Source: Helicobacteraceae bacterium
Lineage (GTDB): Bacteria; Campylobacterota; Campylobacteria; Campylobacterales; SZUA-545
Assembly: GCA_031258155.1 (NCBI GenBank)
Contig: JAIRNH010000040.1
Location: 1-64,000 of the forward strand
Direction: 5' to 3'
Length of the DNA: 64,000 bases
The position numbers were made by a program, and so were the translations under genes. This document shows positions 43,223 to 52,375 of this stretch, one piece after another; the first letter of the stretch is position 1, and every line of letters begins with the position of its first letter. The notes below the pieces were generated by a model, which was given only the letters and a program-made list of their open reading frames with translations, ran no database searches and was not told where the DNA came from.

Positions 43223-43274
43223 TTATAATCCTTTTTTTGTAACAATCACGACAAATATTGACATAGAAACGCTA

Positions 43275-44402
43275 ATGAAGTTTTCCATTTTCGATCGCAG
43301 GGTATTTAATCACTTTGATTGGGCGTTGATGCTGATGATCGCGCCGATTATAGCCGCGTCGCTTTTTTTGATACGAGAGATCAACGTTGATCTGGCGTAT
43401 AAGCAGATGGGTTATACGGCGGTGGCGTTTTGTCTGTTTGTCGTCGTTTTCTTGTTGCCGCTTCGCAGGTTTTACTGGATGATTCCGTTTGTCTATTGGC
43501 TTGGCATAGGTCTGCTGGCGCTTGTCGATATTATCGGCGTTACTCGTATGGGCGCGCAAAGATGGCTGGAGTTGCCGTTTTTGGGACTGACGATCCAGCC
43601 TTCCGAAGTTTTCAAGCCCTGTTTTATTTTGATGCTTGCCTATCTGATCCACGAAAGACCGCCGCCAAAAGGCGGATACGGCTGGCTGGCGTTTTTAAAG
43701 CTTCTGTTTTATATCGCTCTGCCGTTCGCGCTTATTTTGAAAGAACCCGATCTTGGCACGGCGCTACTGTTAGCGCTTGTCGGCGGCGGCGTGATGATCG
43801 CGGTGGGTTTGCAACGTAAAATCTGGGCTACGCTGGCGCTTGTATTCGCGCTAGGCGGCGGTTTTATTTACGCTTTTGGCTACGATATGATGTATGACTA
43901 TCAAAAAAAGAGAATCAACGATTTCCTATCCGACGACAACAACTATCACGTGCAACAATCGCTAATCGCGATCGGAAGCGGAGGGATAAGCGGCAAACAG
44001 CCCGAAGAGGCGACGCAAACGCAGCTAAGATTCTTGCCGATCGCCGCGAGCGATTTTATCTTTGCCTACTTTTCGGAACGTTTTGGTTTTATGGGCGCAT
44101 TGGCGCTGATCGCGTTATACGCTATGATAGTCCTTCATCTGTTCAGTTTGAACGCCAAGGCGCACGGCGATTATCTAACGACGGTTACGATTACGGGCGT
44201 GGCGATAACGATATTTTTGTATATGGCGGTGAATATCGCTATGACTACGGGGCTGGCTCCCGTCGTGGGCGTGCCTCTGCCGCTTTTTAGCCACGGGGGA
44301 AGCTCGTTTGTAAACTTTATCATTCTATTTGCTATCGTAGAAAATCTGCTTGCTTTTAGATTTTATTTTTTATATACTTCCGCCCCTCGTTCAGTTGAAT
44401 AG
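43275..44402 (+). CDS. rodA: Rod-shape peptidoglycan polymerase RodA (MrdB)
   Basis: 375 residues, about ten membrane helices, SEDS family. Motifs: IQPSEVFKP, KEPDLGTALLL (catalytic Asp) and SHGGSSFVNF. It polymerises lateral-wall glycan with PBP2. The ATG at 43275 (MKFSIFDRRVF) is chosen over 43179; the ribosome site is weak. The last base of the stop codon is the first base of the tRNA gene that follows. Confidence 0.93.
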   Translation: MKFSIFDRRVFNHFDWALMLMIAPIIAASLFLIREINVDLAYKQMGYTAVAFCLFVVVFLLPLRRFYWMIPFVYWLGIGLLALVDIIGVTRMGAQRWLELPFLGLTIQPSEVFKPCFILMLAYLIHERPPPKGGYGWLAFLKLLFYIALPFALILKEPDLGTALLLALVGGGVMIAVGLQRKIWATLALVFALGGGFIYAFGYDMMYDYQKKRINDFLSDDNNYHVQQSLIAIGSGGISGKQPEEATQTQLRFLPIAASDFIFAYFSERFGFMGALALIALYAMIVLHLFSLNAKAHGDYLTTVTITGVAITIFLYMAVNIAMTTGLAPVVGVPLPLFSHGGSSFVNFIILFAIVENLLAFRFYFLYTSAPRSVE

Positions 44403-44478
44403 GGTTCTTAGCTCAGTTGGTTAGAGCCGCCCGCTCATAACGGGCTGGTCGCAGGTTCGAATCCTGCAGAACCCACCA
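44402..44478 (+). tRNA. tRNA with CAU anticodon (elongator Met or Ile2)
   Basis: A complete cloverleaf: acceptor GGGTTCT/AGAACCC (44402-44408 with 44468-44474), D-arm GCTCAGTTGGTTAGAGC, anticodon stem GCCCG/CGGGC with loop CTCATAA, T-arm GCAGGTTCGAATCCTGC, discriminator A, and an encoded CCA. The G1-C72 pair and the anticodon stem rule out initiator tRNA. Elongator Met versus Ile2 (lysidine) cannot be decided by eye. Confidence 0.93.
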
Positions 44479-44526
44479 AATACGACATTTTTTTTAGGCG
44501 TTATAAACCAGATCGCGGAGTTATAT

Positions 44527-45558
44527 ATGCCGCATAAGCGCTTTTCGGAAGACGGCGACAACCAAAACAAGCGGCGAGAATACAGTCCTGAAACGCAGGA
44601 GCTGTTAGAGCAGTTGCCGGATCTAATCCGCAAGATCGACGAATTTGAGAAAAATATTGTGGAGCAGCGCGCCTTATTAAAAGAGGTGGTAGAGGTTCAA
44701 CCGACGGCGCTTTGGGTTTTAAACTCCGACGGCTCAATATACGTCAATAACGAAAAGGCGAGAGAGACGAGCATAGACCCTAAAGCGATCCGCGCCGATC
44801 AAAACGACACGGAGATCGAAATAGGCGATCGCTTCTATCTCTTGCAGGTTTCGCGGCAAAACGGCAAAACGATCATCACCGCGACGGACAACACCAAAAA
44901 CAAAAGAAACGAGAGGCTGATCGCGATGGGTCAGATGGCGGCGCATTTGGCGCATGAGATACGCAATCCCATCGGCGCGGCGGCGATTTTGGCTTCTACG
45001 CTTTTTGACAAGGTAGATATTCGCGCTAAATCGATCGTGTTTGAAATCAAAAAATCAATATGGCGCGTGGAGCGGATCGTTAAAGCCACGCTACTTTTTT
45101 CCAAAGGTTTTACGTTAAGCCCAAAGCGTTTTAATTTGCGCGAGTTGGTCGCTGAGCTAGAGGGCGGCGTAGCGAATTATTCGTATTCAAAGTCGATCGG
45201 GTTTGATTTCAACCTGCCGAACGAAGCTATAAACGCGGATTTTGATCTGATCGCACTCGCGCTTCAGAATATGATCTTCAACGCGATCGACGCGATCGAG
45301 GAGCGCGAAGGCGAAAGCGGGGCGATCGCCGTAAGCCACGCGAAAGAGGGCGGCGTTCATATATTGGAGATTATCGACGACGGAAAGCCGTTTGAAAGTA
45401 ACGCGCGGCTATTCGAGGCGTTCTACACCAGCAAAACCAAAGGGCACGGGCTGGGGCTGATTCTAACGCGCCAGATTATCGAGGCGCACGGCGGCTCCAT
45501 CGCGCTTTTAGAAGGCAAAAAAGGGTTTTTGATACGTTTTGCCGACGCTCTTGCCTGA
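44527..45558 (+). CDS. Cytosolic sensor histidine kinase, FlgS-like
   Basis: 343 residues with no membrane helix. Coiled coil and PAS-like region to about 125 (PTALWVLNSDGSIYVNN), then H143 in AHLAHEIRNPIG, N box LQNMIFNAIDA, and G boxes IIDDGKPF and GHGLGLILT. Layout and the LLFSKG segment resemble FlgS of Campylobacter and Helicobacter, which phosphorylates FlgR to start sigma-54 flagellar genes. No response regulator or flagellar gene is adjacent, so the name is a proposal. Confidence 0.75.
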   Translation: MPHKRFSEDGDNQNKRREYSPETQELLEQLPDLIRKIDEFEKNIVEQRALLKEVVEVQPTALWVLNSDGSIYVNNEKARETSIDPKAIRADQNDTEIEIGDRFYLLQVSRQNGKTIITATDNTKNKRNERLIAMGQMAAHLAHEIRNPIGAAAILASTLFDKVDIRAKSIVFEIKKSIWRVERIVKATLLFSKGFTLSPKRFNLRELVAELEGGVANYSYSKSIGFDFNLPNEAINADFDLIALALQNMIFNAIDAIEEREGESGAIAVSHAKEGGVHILEIIDDGKPFESNARLFEAFYTSKTKGHGLGLILTRQIIEAHGGSIALLEGKKGFLIRFADALA

Positions 45559-45644
45559 CGCGAAAGGCGTTCAGCGAGATAAATCATCAACGCGCGCGAG
45601 CGAATACGGCGGCGCGCGGTATGAGCTTTCGCCTCTAGCGCGAG

Positions 45645-45953
45645 CTAGGAGTCAAGCTCCAACGATCTAATTCTGACGCGAACGGCGCGCAGAATCTCTT
45701 TCAGTCGTTTGTTCTCCGCTTCCAACTCGGCGACTTTGGCAAACAGATCGGTTTCGCCGCCGCTTCGGCAGGACGCGATCAGCGCTTTGGCTTCGCTTGC
45801 GGCGTATAGCGTTTTGCGCGAAACGCCGCTTATCTGCGAGACGGATCTAAAATTGATCGCCGCGCCTTGCTTTTCGAGCTTAGCGATCGCGGCTCTTACG
45901 GCGGTTATTACGCCGTCTCGTTTTTGGCTTTGCCAATCGCGCGAGGCTTCCAA
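45645..45953 (-). CDS. DUF6262-like small protein (Tn554 TnpC type)
   Basis: 102 residues. A helix-turn-helix-like segment (INFRSVSQISGVSRKTLYAA) is followed by a leucine-zipper-like helix (VAELEAENKRLKEIL). This pattern matches the small third protein of Tn554-family elements (DUF6262). Start TTG at 45953 with GGAG 6 bases upstream. No recombinase partner is in the window, so it is either a remnant or a domesticated DNA-binding protein. Confidence 0.6.
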   Translation of the reverse strand: MEASRDWQSQKRDGVITAVRAAIAKLEKQGAAINFRSVSQISGVSRKTLYAASEAKALIASCRSGGETDLFAKVAELEAENKRLKEILRAVRVRIRSLELDS

Positions 45954-45956
45954 ACT

Positions 45957-46154
45957 TTACTCCGTCGATTGCTGAAGATTGCGAAAGCCGCCCGTAATGC
46001 TCTGCTTTTGCTCTATAGCCTCTTCGCGATCGTGAATGCTCGTTTTGCTATAAACCGCCGCGCCCACCACCAAAAACAAAGCGACTACGCACGCAAAAAT
46101 ACCAAGCTGCGCTATGATCAAATTCTGCTCTTTTTGCAAAATATCCTTAAACAT
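45957..46154 (-). CDS. Small single-pass membrane protein
   Basis: 65 residues. MFKDILQKEQNLIIAQLGIF leads into one helix (about 15-37), then a charged tail. The ATG at 46154 has AAAGGAAC 6 bases upstream; a longer reading from 46235 would lie inside the Nudix gene and has no ribosome site. Overlaps the Nudix gene by 8 bases, so translation is coupled. No family recognised. Confidence 0.65.
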   Translation of the reverse strand: MFKDILQKEQNLIIAQLGIFACVVALFLVVGAAVYSKTSIHDREEAIEQKQSITGGFRNLQQSTE

Positions 46155-46716
46155 TTTCGTTCCTTTCGCGCTCCATAAACCACGAAACCGCAAACGCCAA
46201 ACCGGGCGTTCTGGCAATCGATTCGTCAAACACAAACCCCGTAATTTTTTCTCTAGGTATATGCACGACCTCGATGTTTTCCGTATCCACGCCGCCGCCG
46301 CGAGATACGCGATCGTTGTCGCTCACTTTGGCGAAAAACAGCGTCTGGCGACTGCCGGCAAAACCTACGGACGAGTAAAACGAGGTGATTTTCTCGATTC
46401 TGTCAACGGAGATTTTATAGCCGGTCTCCTCCTCGATCTCCTCGATCGCGGTTAATTCCTCCGATTTGTCCTTGTCTAAAATGCCCGCGCAAAGCTCGTA
46501 AGTAAAACCGTCGTTGTTTTTTAAAAATACGGCGGGGCGAAACTGCTTAACGAACGCGAACGAGTTTTGATCGCGGTTGTAGATCAAAATCGCGACGCTA
46601 TCGTGCGCTTTGATCATCTCCCAACTTTTTTCTACGCCGTTTTCGGAGTAAAACACGCGCAACGGTTGCACGAAGCGCGGGTTTGAAAGGCTCTCTATTC
46701 TTACGTTGTCAACCAT
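46147..46716 (-). CDS. Nudix hydrolase (ADP-ribose/UDP-sugar pyrophosphatase type)
   Basis: 189 residues. The Nudix box is visible as ELCAGILDKDKSEELTAIEE then IEEETGY; the usual R of the REUXEE core is Glu, as in some UDP-glucose pyrophosphatases (NUDT14 type). It should split a nucleoside diphosphate linked to a sugar. GGAG stands 6 bases before ATG. Overlaps the permease gene by 8 bases. Confidence 0.85.
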   Translation of the reverse strand: MVDNVRIESLSNPRFVQPLRVFYSENGVEKSWEMIKAHDSVAILIYNRDQNSFAFVKQFRPAVFLKNNDGFTYELCAGILDKDKSEELTAIEEIEEETGYKISVDRIEKITSFYSSVGFAGSRQTLFFAKVSDNDRVSRGGGVDTENIEVVHIPREKITGFVFDESIARTPGLAFAVSWFMERERNENV

Positions 46717-47704
46717 TTGCCGCTCCGGCGCGATAGTATGGATTTAATTTCATTAAAACTAAATCGGCGATTATATTCCCAAGCAGCGTTAAAAACGCGC
46801 CAATAATCAGTATGCCCATAATCGTCGGATAGTCGCGACTCAACGCGCTTTGGTAAAACAGCAGACCCATTCCGTTAATTGAAAATACGCTTTCAAGTAT
46901 GACGCTCCCGCCGATCACGCCCGGCAGCGACAGACCCAGCGTGGTAACGATAGGCGGGTAAAGGTTCGGTATCACGTAACGGCGGACAATCTTGTTTCGT
47001 TTTAATCCCCTCGCGCGCGCGTAAAAGATATAGTCGCTTTTGTCAATCTCGATCGTCAAGGCGCGGATATATAGCGTTAAACTGCCAAAGCCGCCCAATA
47101 CCGCCACCGCGATCGGCAACGCTAAATGCCATGCCATATCCGCGTAACGCCAAACGCCGACCTTTGCCTCCGCGCCTTCAAGCCCCGCGATCGGAAACCA
47201 GCCCAGCCAAACGGACAGAATCATAACCAGCAAAAGCGCCAGATAAAACGACGGAAACGCGTAGCTGATAAGCGCCGCTTGTTTGCAAAAACGATCAAAA
47301 ACGCGCCCGCCGTTTAACGCCGCTTTGATCCCAAGCCACAGCGAAAGCGCGAATATAAGCGCCATAGAGATTAGGCTGATGCTCATCGTAACTCCAAGCC
47401 TGTCTATAATCTCGTCGCGAACAAGTCTGCCGCTCGAAAACGAAACGCCGAAGTCAAGCCGCAAAATCGCCCCTATCCACGCAAAATACCGCTCCGCGAC
47501 GCTTTTATCCAGCCCGTAAACCGCTTTTAGCCTTTCGATGTTTTCGGGAGTCATATTCGGGTTAAGATCGCCGCCGTAGAAGAAATTATTCGGCGCGGCG
47601 TTTACGACGACAAAACTTAGAATCGAGATCGCAAGCAACATAATCGCGACGTAAGCGAATTTTTTGGCTAACAGCGTTCCGATAAGTTTAAACCGCTTTG
47701 TCAA
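46709..47704 (-). CDS. ABC transporter permease, DppB/OppB type
   Basis: 331 residues, six membrane helices. The ending ALSRDYPTIMGILIIGAFLT is the family hallmark, with the EAA-type loop near ARARGLKRNKIVRRYVIPN. Peptide or nickel importers need a second permease, two ATPases and a binding protein; none is adjacent. Start is a TTG at 47704 with GGGGA 5-6 bases upstream. The partners may be elsewhere. Confidence 0.88.
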   Translation of the reverse strand: MTKRFKLIGTLLAKKFAYVAIMLLAISILSFVVVNAAPNNFFYGGDLNPNMTPENIERLKAVYGLDKSVAERYFAWIGAILRLDFGVSFSSGRLVRDEIIDRLGVTMSISLISMALIFALSLWLGIKAALNGGRVFDRFCKQAALISYAFPSFYLALLLVMILSVWLGWFPIAGLEGAEAKVGVWRYADMAWHLALPIAVAVLGGFGSLTLYIRALTIEIDKSDYIFYARARGLKRNKIVRRYVIPNLYPPIVTTLGLSLPGVIGGSVILESVFSINGMGLLFYQSALSRDYPTIMGILIIGAFLTLLGNIIADLVLMKLNPYYRAGAANG

Positions 47705-48012
47705 AAAATCCCCGCTTGCAAAATAATCGTTACAAGATCATACAAATTTTTTGTTTTACCGCGCTTAGAGTTTCAAACGCGGCTTGTCGCCGATATTGAA
47801 CCGCGCTCTCGACGTCTCGCAATATAAACGGACAAACAGCCGCCCGTCGCGCCAAATTAGCGGGAGTAAAGCCTTAAACAGATCGTTTTTACTCCCTCGT
47901 AAGCGCGTCAAATCAATACATCGGGCGCGATCGTTTTTGAAGCCGTTGTTTAGAGGTCTAACGCGCGCTCGTCCCGCGGCGAAACGGGCTTTGTTTGAGC
48001 GCGCGGCGGTCG
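47705..48012. other. 308-base gene-free region
   Basis: Lies between the end of accC and the start of the permease gene, both on minus. It contains an inverted repeat GGGAGTAAA (47862) / TTTACTCCC (47888) with a 17-base loop, possibly the accBC terminator. No supported gene. Confidence 0.55.
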
Positions 48013-49362
48013 CTAAACTAAATCGGTCAGACGGCGTTCAAGGTATTTTGTATCGAATTTATTGGCGATAAAATCCGGATTTTCGAGCATTTTCGCGTGA
48101 AACTCAACGGTGGTTTTAACGCCGCTTATCTTCGTCTCTCGCAGAGCTTCTTTCATCTTCGCGATTGCCTGCGGGCGCGTCGGCGCGTAAGCTATCAGCT
48201 TGGCGATCAGCGAATCGTAATGAGGCGGTATGATGTAGCCCGCATAGCAGTGGCTATCGACGCGCACATTACGTCCGCCCGCGACGATCCACTCTTTTAT
48301 CTTTCCGGGGCAGGGCAGAAAACGAACGGGGTCTTCGGCGGTGATTCGGCACTCGATCGCGTGTCCGCTAAAATGAATATCCTCTTGTTTAGGCAGTTTT
48401 TCGCCTTCGGCTACGCGCGTCATCAACTCGATAATGTCCAAACCGCTAATCGACTCGCTAACGGGGTGTTCAACTTGCAAGCGGGTATTCATCTCCATAA
48501 AGTAGAAGTTCTGATCGCTATCAACAAGAAATTCCAACGTGCCGGCGCTTTCGTATTTAAGCGCTTTGGCGGCTTTCACGGCGGTTTCAAGCAGTTTTTC
48601 GCGCGTTTTTGGTTTGAGGTAGATCGCGGGCGCCTCCTCAATCACCTTTTGATGCCGTCGCTGCATCGAGCAGTCGCGCTCTCCGATGTGGATCGCGTTT
48701 CCATGCTTGTCGCCCATTATCTGCACCTCGATATGGCGCGGCTCTTTGATCAGCTTTTCCATATAGATTGATCCGTCGCCAAAGGCGTTTTCGGCTTCGG
48801 CTCGCGCCGCTAAAAAGGCGTTTTCAATATAGCTTTCGTCCTCTACGACGCGCATTCCTCGCCCGCCGCCGCCCGCCGCGGCTTTCAAAATGACGGGATA
48901 CCCGACGCTCTTGGCTTTTTGTTTCGCGTCTTGCGCGTCTTTTAACGTGCCTTCCACGCCCGGAATCGTGGGAACGCCCGCCTTCTGCATGGCGGCTTTG
49001 GCTTTGGCTTTGTCCGCCATCAGCGCCATCGTCTCTGGACTTGGACCGATAAAGTTTATTTTATGGCGCGAACACGCCTCGACAAAATGCTCGTTTTCGC
49101 TTAAAAATCCGTAACCCGGAAATACCGCGTCGCATTCGGTAACCTCCGCGGTAGTTATAATCGCGGGGATATTCAGATAGCTATCCGCGCTTTTGGGCGC
49201 TCCTATACAGACCGCCGCGTCCGCAAGCTCTAAATAACTCGCCTCTTTATCGGCGGTAGAATAGACGCACACGACCTCTTTGCCCATCTCTTTGAACGTG
49301 CGAAGGGCGCGAAGGGCGATTTCGCCGCGATTGGCGATCAATACTCGTTTGATCGTCGCCAT
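48013..49362 (-). CDS. accC: Biotin carboxylase, subunit of acetyl-CoA carboxylase
   Basis: 449 residues, ATP-grasp fold. ILIANRGEIALRALRTFKEM at the start (one shift), ATP loop GGGGRGMRVV, and the carboxylation site MNTRLQVEHPVSE. It loads CO2 onto biotin carried by AccB, the first step of fatty-acid synthesis. Begins 1 base after the accB stop. The order accB-accC with divergent dcd is as in Campylobacter. Confidence 0.97.
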   Translation of the reverse strand: MATIKRVLIANRGEIALRALRTFKEMGKEVVCVYSTADKEASYLELADAAVCIGAPKSADSYLNIPAIITTAEVTECDAVFPGYGFLSENEHFVEACSRHKINFIGPSPETMALMADKAKAKAAMQKAGVPTIPGVEGTLKDAQDAKQKAKSVGYPVILKAAAGGGGRGMRVVEDESYIENAFLAARAEAENAFGDGSIYMEKLIKEPRHIEVQIMGDKHGNAIHIGERDCSMQRRHQKVIEEAPAIYLKPKTREKLLETAVKAAKALKYESAGTLEFLVDSDQNFYFMEMNTRLQVEHPVSESISGLDIIELMTRVAEGEKLPKQEDIHFSGHAIECRITAEDPVRFLPCPGKIKEWIVAGGRNVRVDSHCYAGYIIPPHYDSLIAKLIAYAPTRPQAIAKMKEALRETKISGVKTTVEFHAKMLENPDFIANKFDTKYLERRLTDLV

Positions 49363-49363
49363 A

Positions 49364-49804
49364 TCAGTTTCGCTTCACTCTGAAAAGCGGCGTATCGTAT
49401 TCGACTACCTGTCCGTCCTCGACCAAAATTTCAAGGATCGCGCAGTCGTATTCGGCTTCAACCTCGTTGAATATCTTCATCGCCTCCAATACGCACAGCG
49501 GCTTGCCCTTCGCGATCTGATCGCCGGCGCTGACGAACGGCGGCGAATCGGGGCTTGGCGATCGGTAAAACGTGCCGACCATCGGACTCGATATTGTTTC
49601 GCCGTCTTTGGAGTCAATCGCGCTTAGCGCGACGGCGTTTGGCGGCGCGATCGGGCGCTCGGCGACCGCGCTTGCGAAAACCGGCGCGGCGGCGACGCGG
49701 CGCTCTAACGTCACGCTAAAACCGTCTTGCCGGATTTTGATTTTTGATAACGAGCTTTTATCCAGATAGTCCGCGAGCGATCTAATTTCTTCGAGGGTTA
49801 GCAA
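49364..49804 (-). CDS. accB: Biotin carboxyl carrier protein
   Basis: 146 residues. A short helical start (LEEIRSLADYLDKSSLSKI), an Ala/Pro-rich linker, and the biotinyl domain with Lys in LEAMKIFNEV near 112. The start chosen is a TTG at 49804, because AAAGGA lies 7 bases before it. An ATG at 49840 is in frame but has no ribosome site. A -10-like TATTAT near 49841-49846 would give a short leader in front of the TTG. Confidence 0.92.
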   Translation of the reverse strand: MLTLEEIRSLADYLDKSSLSKIKIRQDGFSVTLERRVAAAPVFASAVAERPIAPPNAVALSAIDSKDGETISSPMVGTFYRSPSPDSPPFVSAGDQIAKGKPLCVLEAMKIFNEVEAEYDCAILEILVEDGQVVEYDTPLFRVKRN

Positions 49805-49976
49805 GATCTTATCCTTTACGCGAGTATAAAAGTTCGGCATAATAGCTAAAACGCAGTTAAGCGCGCGAATAACGTTTTATTTCAAAGCGCGCTCTTTTGC
49901 CTCCGCGCGTTAATCGGCGCGAACGGCTTGGCGCTATATAGATCAAATTCGGCATAATGGCGAAACGGAGGCAAGT

Positions 49977-50543
49977 ATGGGATTGAAAGCGGATAGCTGG
50001 ATTAGGGAAAAATCGCTTAAAGAGAAGATGATCGAACCGTTTGTCGATCGGCTTGAAGGCGAGGGGATCGTAAGCTACGGGTTATCGAGTTACGGCTACG
50101 ATATTCGCGTAAGCGACGAGTTCAAGATATTTACCAATATCAATGCGACGGTGGTCGATCCTAAACGTTTCGAGACGGCTAACGTAGTGGATTTTACCGG
50201 CAAGGTTTGCATAGTCCCGCCTAACTCGTTCGCGCTGGCGCGCACCGTAGAGTATTTTAGAATACCGCGCGGCGCGCTCGCGATCTGCCTTGGCAAAAGC
50301 ACCTACGCGAGGTGCGGCATTATTGTCAACGTTACGCCGTTCGAGCCTGAGTTCGAGGGGCATATCACGATTGAAATCTCCAACACCACGCCGCTGCCGG
50401 CGAAGATATACGCCAACGAAGGGATCGCGCAGGTGATATTTTTCGAGGGCGACGAGGTATGCGAAATCTCGTATAAAGATCGCAAAGGCAAATATCAGGC
50501 GCAGAGGGGCATCACGCTGCCAAAAGTGTTAAAACCAAGTTGA
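49977..50543 (+). CDS. dcd: dCTP deaminase
   Basis: 188 residues. [19 protein letters not shown] near the start and the catalytic segment [15 protein letters not shown] with its Glu. It turns dCTP to dUTP on the way to dTTP. GGAGGCAAGT precedes the ATG. Divergent from accBC. Confidence 0.96.
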   Translation: MGLKADSWIREKSLKEKMIEPFVDRLEGEGIVSYGLSSYGYDIRVSDEFKIFTNINATVVDPKRFETANVVDFTGKVCIVPPNSFALARTVEYFRIPRGALAICLGKSTYARCGIIVNVTPFEPEFEGHITIEISNTTPLPAKIYANEGIAQVIFFEGDEVCEISYKDRKGKYQAQRGITLPKVLKPS

Positions 50544-50577
50544 TCTTTAAGGAGACAAACAAAAGCGCGGCGGCTCG

Positions 50578-51141
50578 CTATAGCGCGCGGGTTAAAGCTA
50601 TCGCAAAGAGGACGGTTTTACCGTTTTTTTCAAGCGTCTCGCGCGCTTCTAACAGCGTGGTTCCGGTGGTGATTAGATCGTCTAATAAAATCGCGTTTTG
50701 CTCCGCGAAATCCTTAAAAATAAAGCGGCGCGGACGGCTTTGGCGAAACGCAAGCGTTCGCCCCGCGTATTTTTCTTGCGATCGCGCGCGAAGCCTGCCA
50801 AATCTGGGCGTTACCGCGCCGCTCGCGCCGAATTTCGCTAAAACAGCGGTATGCGAATACCACGCGCCGACGCGATCGTCTATGGGGATTAAGGCGGCTC
50901 TGTCTTTTAACTCTAAATCGCAAAAGAACGGCTTAAACGCTTTGAGCGCAAGCCGTTTTAATATAAACGCGCCAAACGGGTAATACTTCGCGTTGGTCAG
51001 CGGCGCAATATCGTCGTAATCGTAAAAACCGATTGCGTTTAGATCGCGCAAACTATAAACGCGCGGATAAACCGCGATCGCCTCTTCGCATTCGCGGCAG
51101 ATAAAACGCAGGCTTAATTTGGAACAAAGCAGGCAACGCAT
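50578..51141 (-). CDS. ComF family phosphoribosyltransferase-like protein
   Basis: 187 residues. Four N-terminal cysteines (CLLCSKLSLRFICREC) form a zinc finger. The PRPP loop ILLDDLITTGTTL lies near 150. ComF proteins help DNA uptake and sometimes housekeeping DNA repair. It overlaps smpB by one base and is last in the ispE-smpB-comF operon. Confidence 0.88.
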   Translation of the reverse strand: MRCLLCSKLSLRFICRECEEAIAVYPRVYSLRDLNAIGFYDYDDIAPLTNAKYYPFGAFILKRLALKAFKPFFCDLELKDRAALIPIDDRVGAWYSHTAVLAKFGASGAVTPRFGRLRARSQEKYAGRTLAFRQSRPRRFIFKDFAEQNAILLDDLITTGTTLLEARETLEKNGKTVLFAIALTRAL

Positions 51142-51590
51142 TACGCGCTTCGCTTCATAATCCGTTTGAGGTTTATTTTTACATCGCGCTCTTTGATCGA
51201 TTCGCGTTTGTCGCGGAGCTTCTTGCCGCGAGCGAGCGCGATCAATATCTTGACGCGATTTTTGGAGTTGAAATAGAGTTTTAGCGCGGTAATAGCGAGT
51301 TTTTCCAACCTTACGCGCTCGGCGATCTTAGCCGTCTCTTTTTTTTTCAGAAGCAGTCTGCGCGATCGGTTCTCGTCGGGCGCAAAGCGCGGGTCGGCGT
51401 TTTCGTATCGGGCGATATGCATGCCAAACAGCCATATCTCTTTTTCGAGTATAACTCGCGCAAACGCCTCGTTTAAACTCGCTTTGCCCGCTCTAATACT
51501 TTTTACCTCGCTGCCCGCAAGCTCTATTCCCGCCTCGTAGGTTTCTAGTATATCAAACCTATAACGCGCTTTGCGGTTTTCTATAGTCAT
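51141..51590 (-). CDS. smpB: SsrA-binding protein SmpB
   Basis: 149 residues. IELAGSEVKSIRAGKASLNEAF and LFGMHIARYENAD are the family signatures; the basic tail ends KRIMKRSA. It brings tmRNA to stalled ribosomes. An A9 run on the coding strand (T at 51340-51348) encodes Lys-Lys-Lys. One-base overlaps on both sides. The ispE-smpB order is typical for the phylum. Confidence 0.96.
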   Translation of the reverse strand: MTIENRKARYRFDILETYEAGIELAGSEVKSIRAGKASLNEAFARVILEKEIWLFGMHIARYENADPRFAPDENRSRRLLLKKKETAKIAERVRLEKLAITALKLYFNSKNRVKILIALARGKKLRDKRESIKERDVKINLKRIMKRSA

Positions 51591-52375
51591 TAAACTTCGC
51601 TCCTGAAAAACGTTCCGCCGCTTCCGCTAAGAAACCAGCCTTCCTCTTCGTATTCGCGTAATTCCGGATAGCTTTTCAACGCGGGTTCTAGCAGATCGTT
51701 TAGCCTCTCTGGTTCAAACTCGCGCAGAATATCGCGGGAGTTCATTGTCGTCAAGTCGGCGGCAAGTTGTTCGCTCTTCGCCATTTTGTCGCTAAAATGC
51801 CTGCGGAAAGTCAAATAAACTTTTGGCGTTTCGCATAGAATAGGCGTTGTTTTCAACTTGAAAGGCGGCGGCGTTTCGAGAAACGGCTCGATCTTTTCGC
51901 CTATGCCGCTTACGTTAGCCGATTCGTATCCGCTCAAGAAAAACGGAACGTCCGCGCCAACCTCCGCGCCAATGTTTGATAACTCCTCGTTAGAGAGCTT
52001 CAGGTCGGCGGCTTCGTTAATCATCGTTAAAAAAGTCGCCGCGTCGCTACTCGCGCCGCCAAGCCCCGCGCCGCTTGGGATATTTTTATACACGACGACT
52101 TTGTGCGCGCCGGCGAAAGAGAAAAGCTCTTTAGACGGATACTCGCGAATAAGAAGGGTATAGGCGCGATAGATCGCGTTGCTTTCAAGCGGACAGTTAA
52201 AGTCCCCCGTTACGTCAAAACCGTTCGCGCCCGCTTTTTCAAACCACAGCTTGTCGCTTAGCGCGTCGTATCGGACAAAACGCGAAACGATCAGATGATA
52301 GCCGTCCTCGCGCCTGCCGATTATTTTCAAAAAGACGTTAAGTTTAGCGCGCGCGTCGTAGATTTTCGAGGGCAT
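51590..52375 (-). CDS. ispE: 4-diphosphocytidyl-2-C-methyl-D-erythritol kinase
   Basis: 261 residues, GHMP kinase. ARAKLNVFLKIIGRREDGYH at the start and the ATP loop PSGAGLGGASSDAATF near 100. Third-stage kinase in the MEP isoprenoid pathway, which would feed the polyprenyl synthase at the right end. The ATG overlaps the upstream stop (taATG). Confidence 0.95.
   Translation of the reverse strand: MPSKIYDARAKLNVFLKIIGRREDGYHLIVSRFVRYDALSDKLWFEKAGANGFDVTGDFNCPLESNAIYRAYTLLIREYPSKELFSFAGAHKVVVYKNIPSGAGLGGASSDAATFLTMINEAADLKLSNEELSNIGAEVGADVPFFLSGYESANVSGIGEKIEPFLETPPPFKLKTTPILCETPKVYLTFRRHFSDKMAKSEQLAADLTTMNSRDILREFEPERLNDLLEPALKSYPELREYEEEGWFLSGSGGTFFRSEV

Noticed and set aside
51340-51348. 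A9 run in smpB as a possible switch
   Set aside because: It encodes three lysines in a conserved basic region and the gene is in frame and needed.
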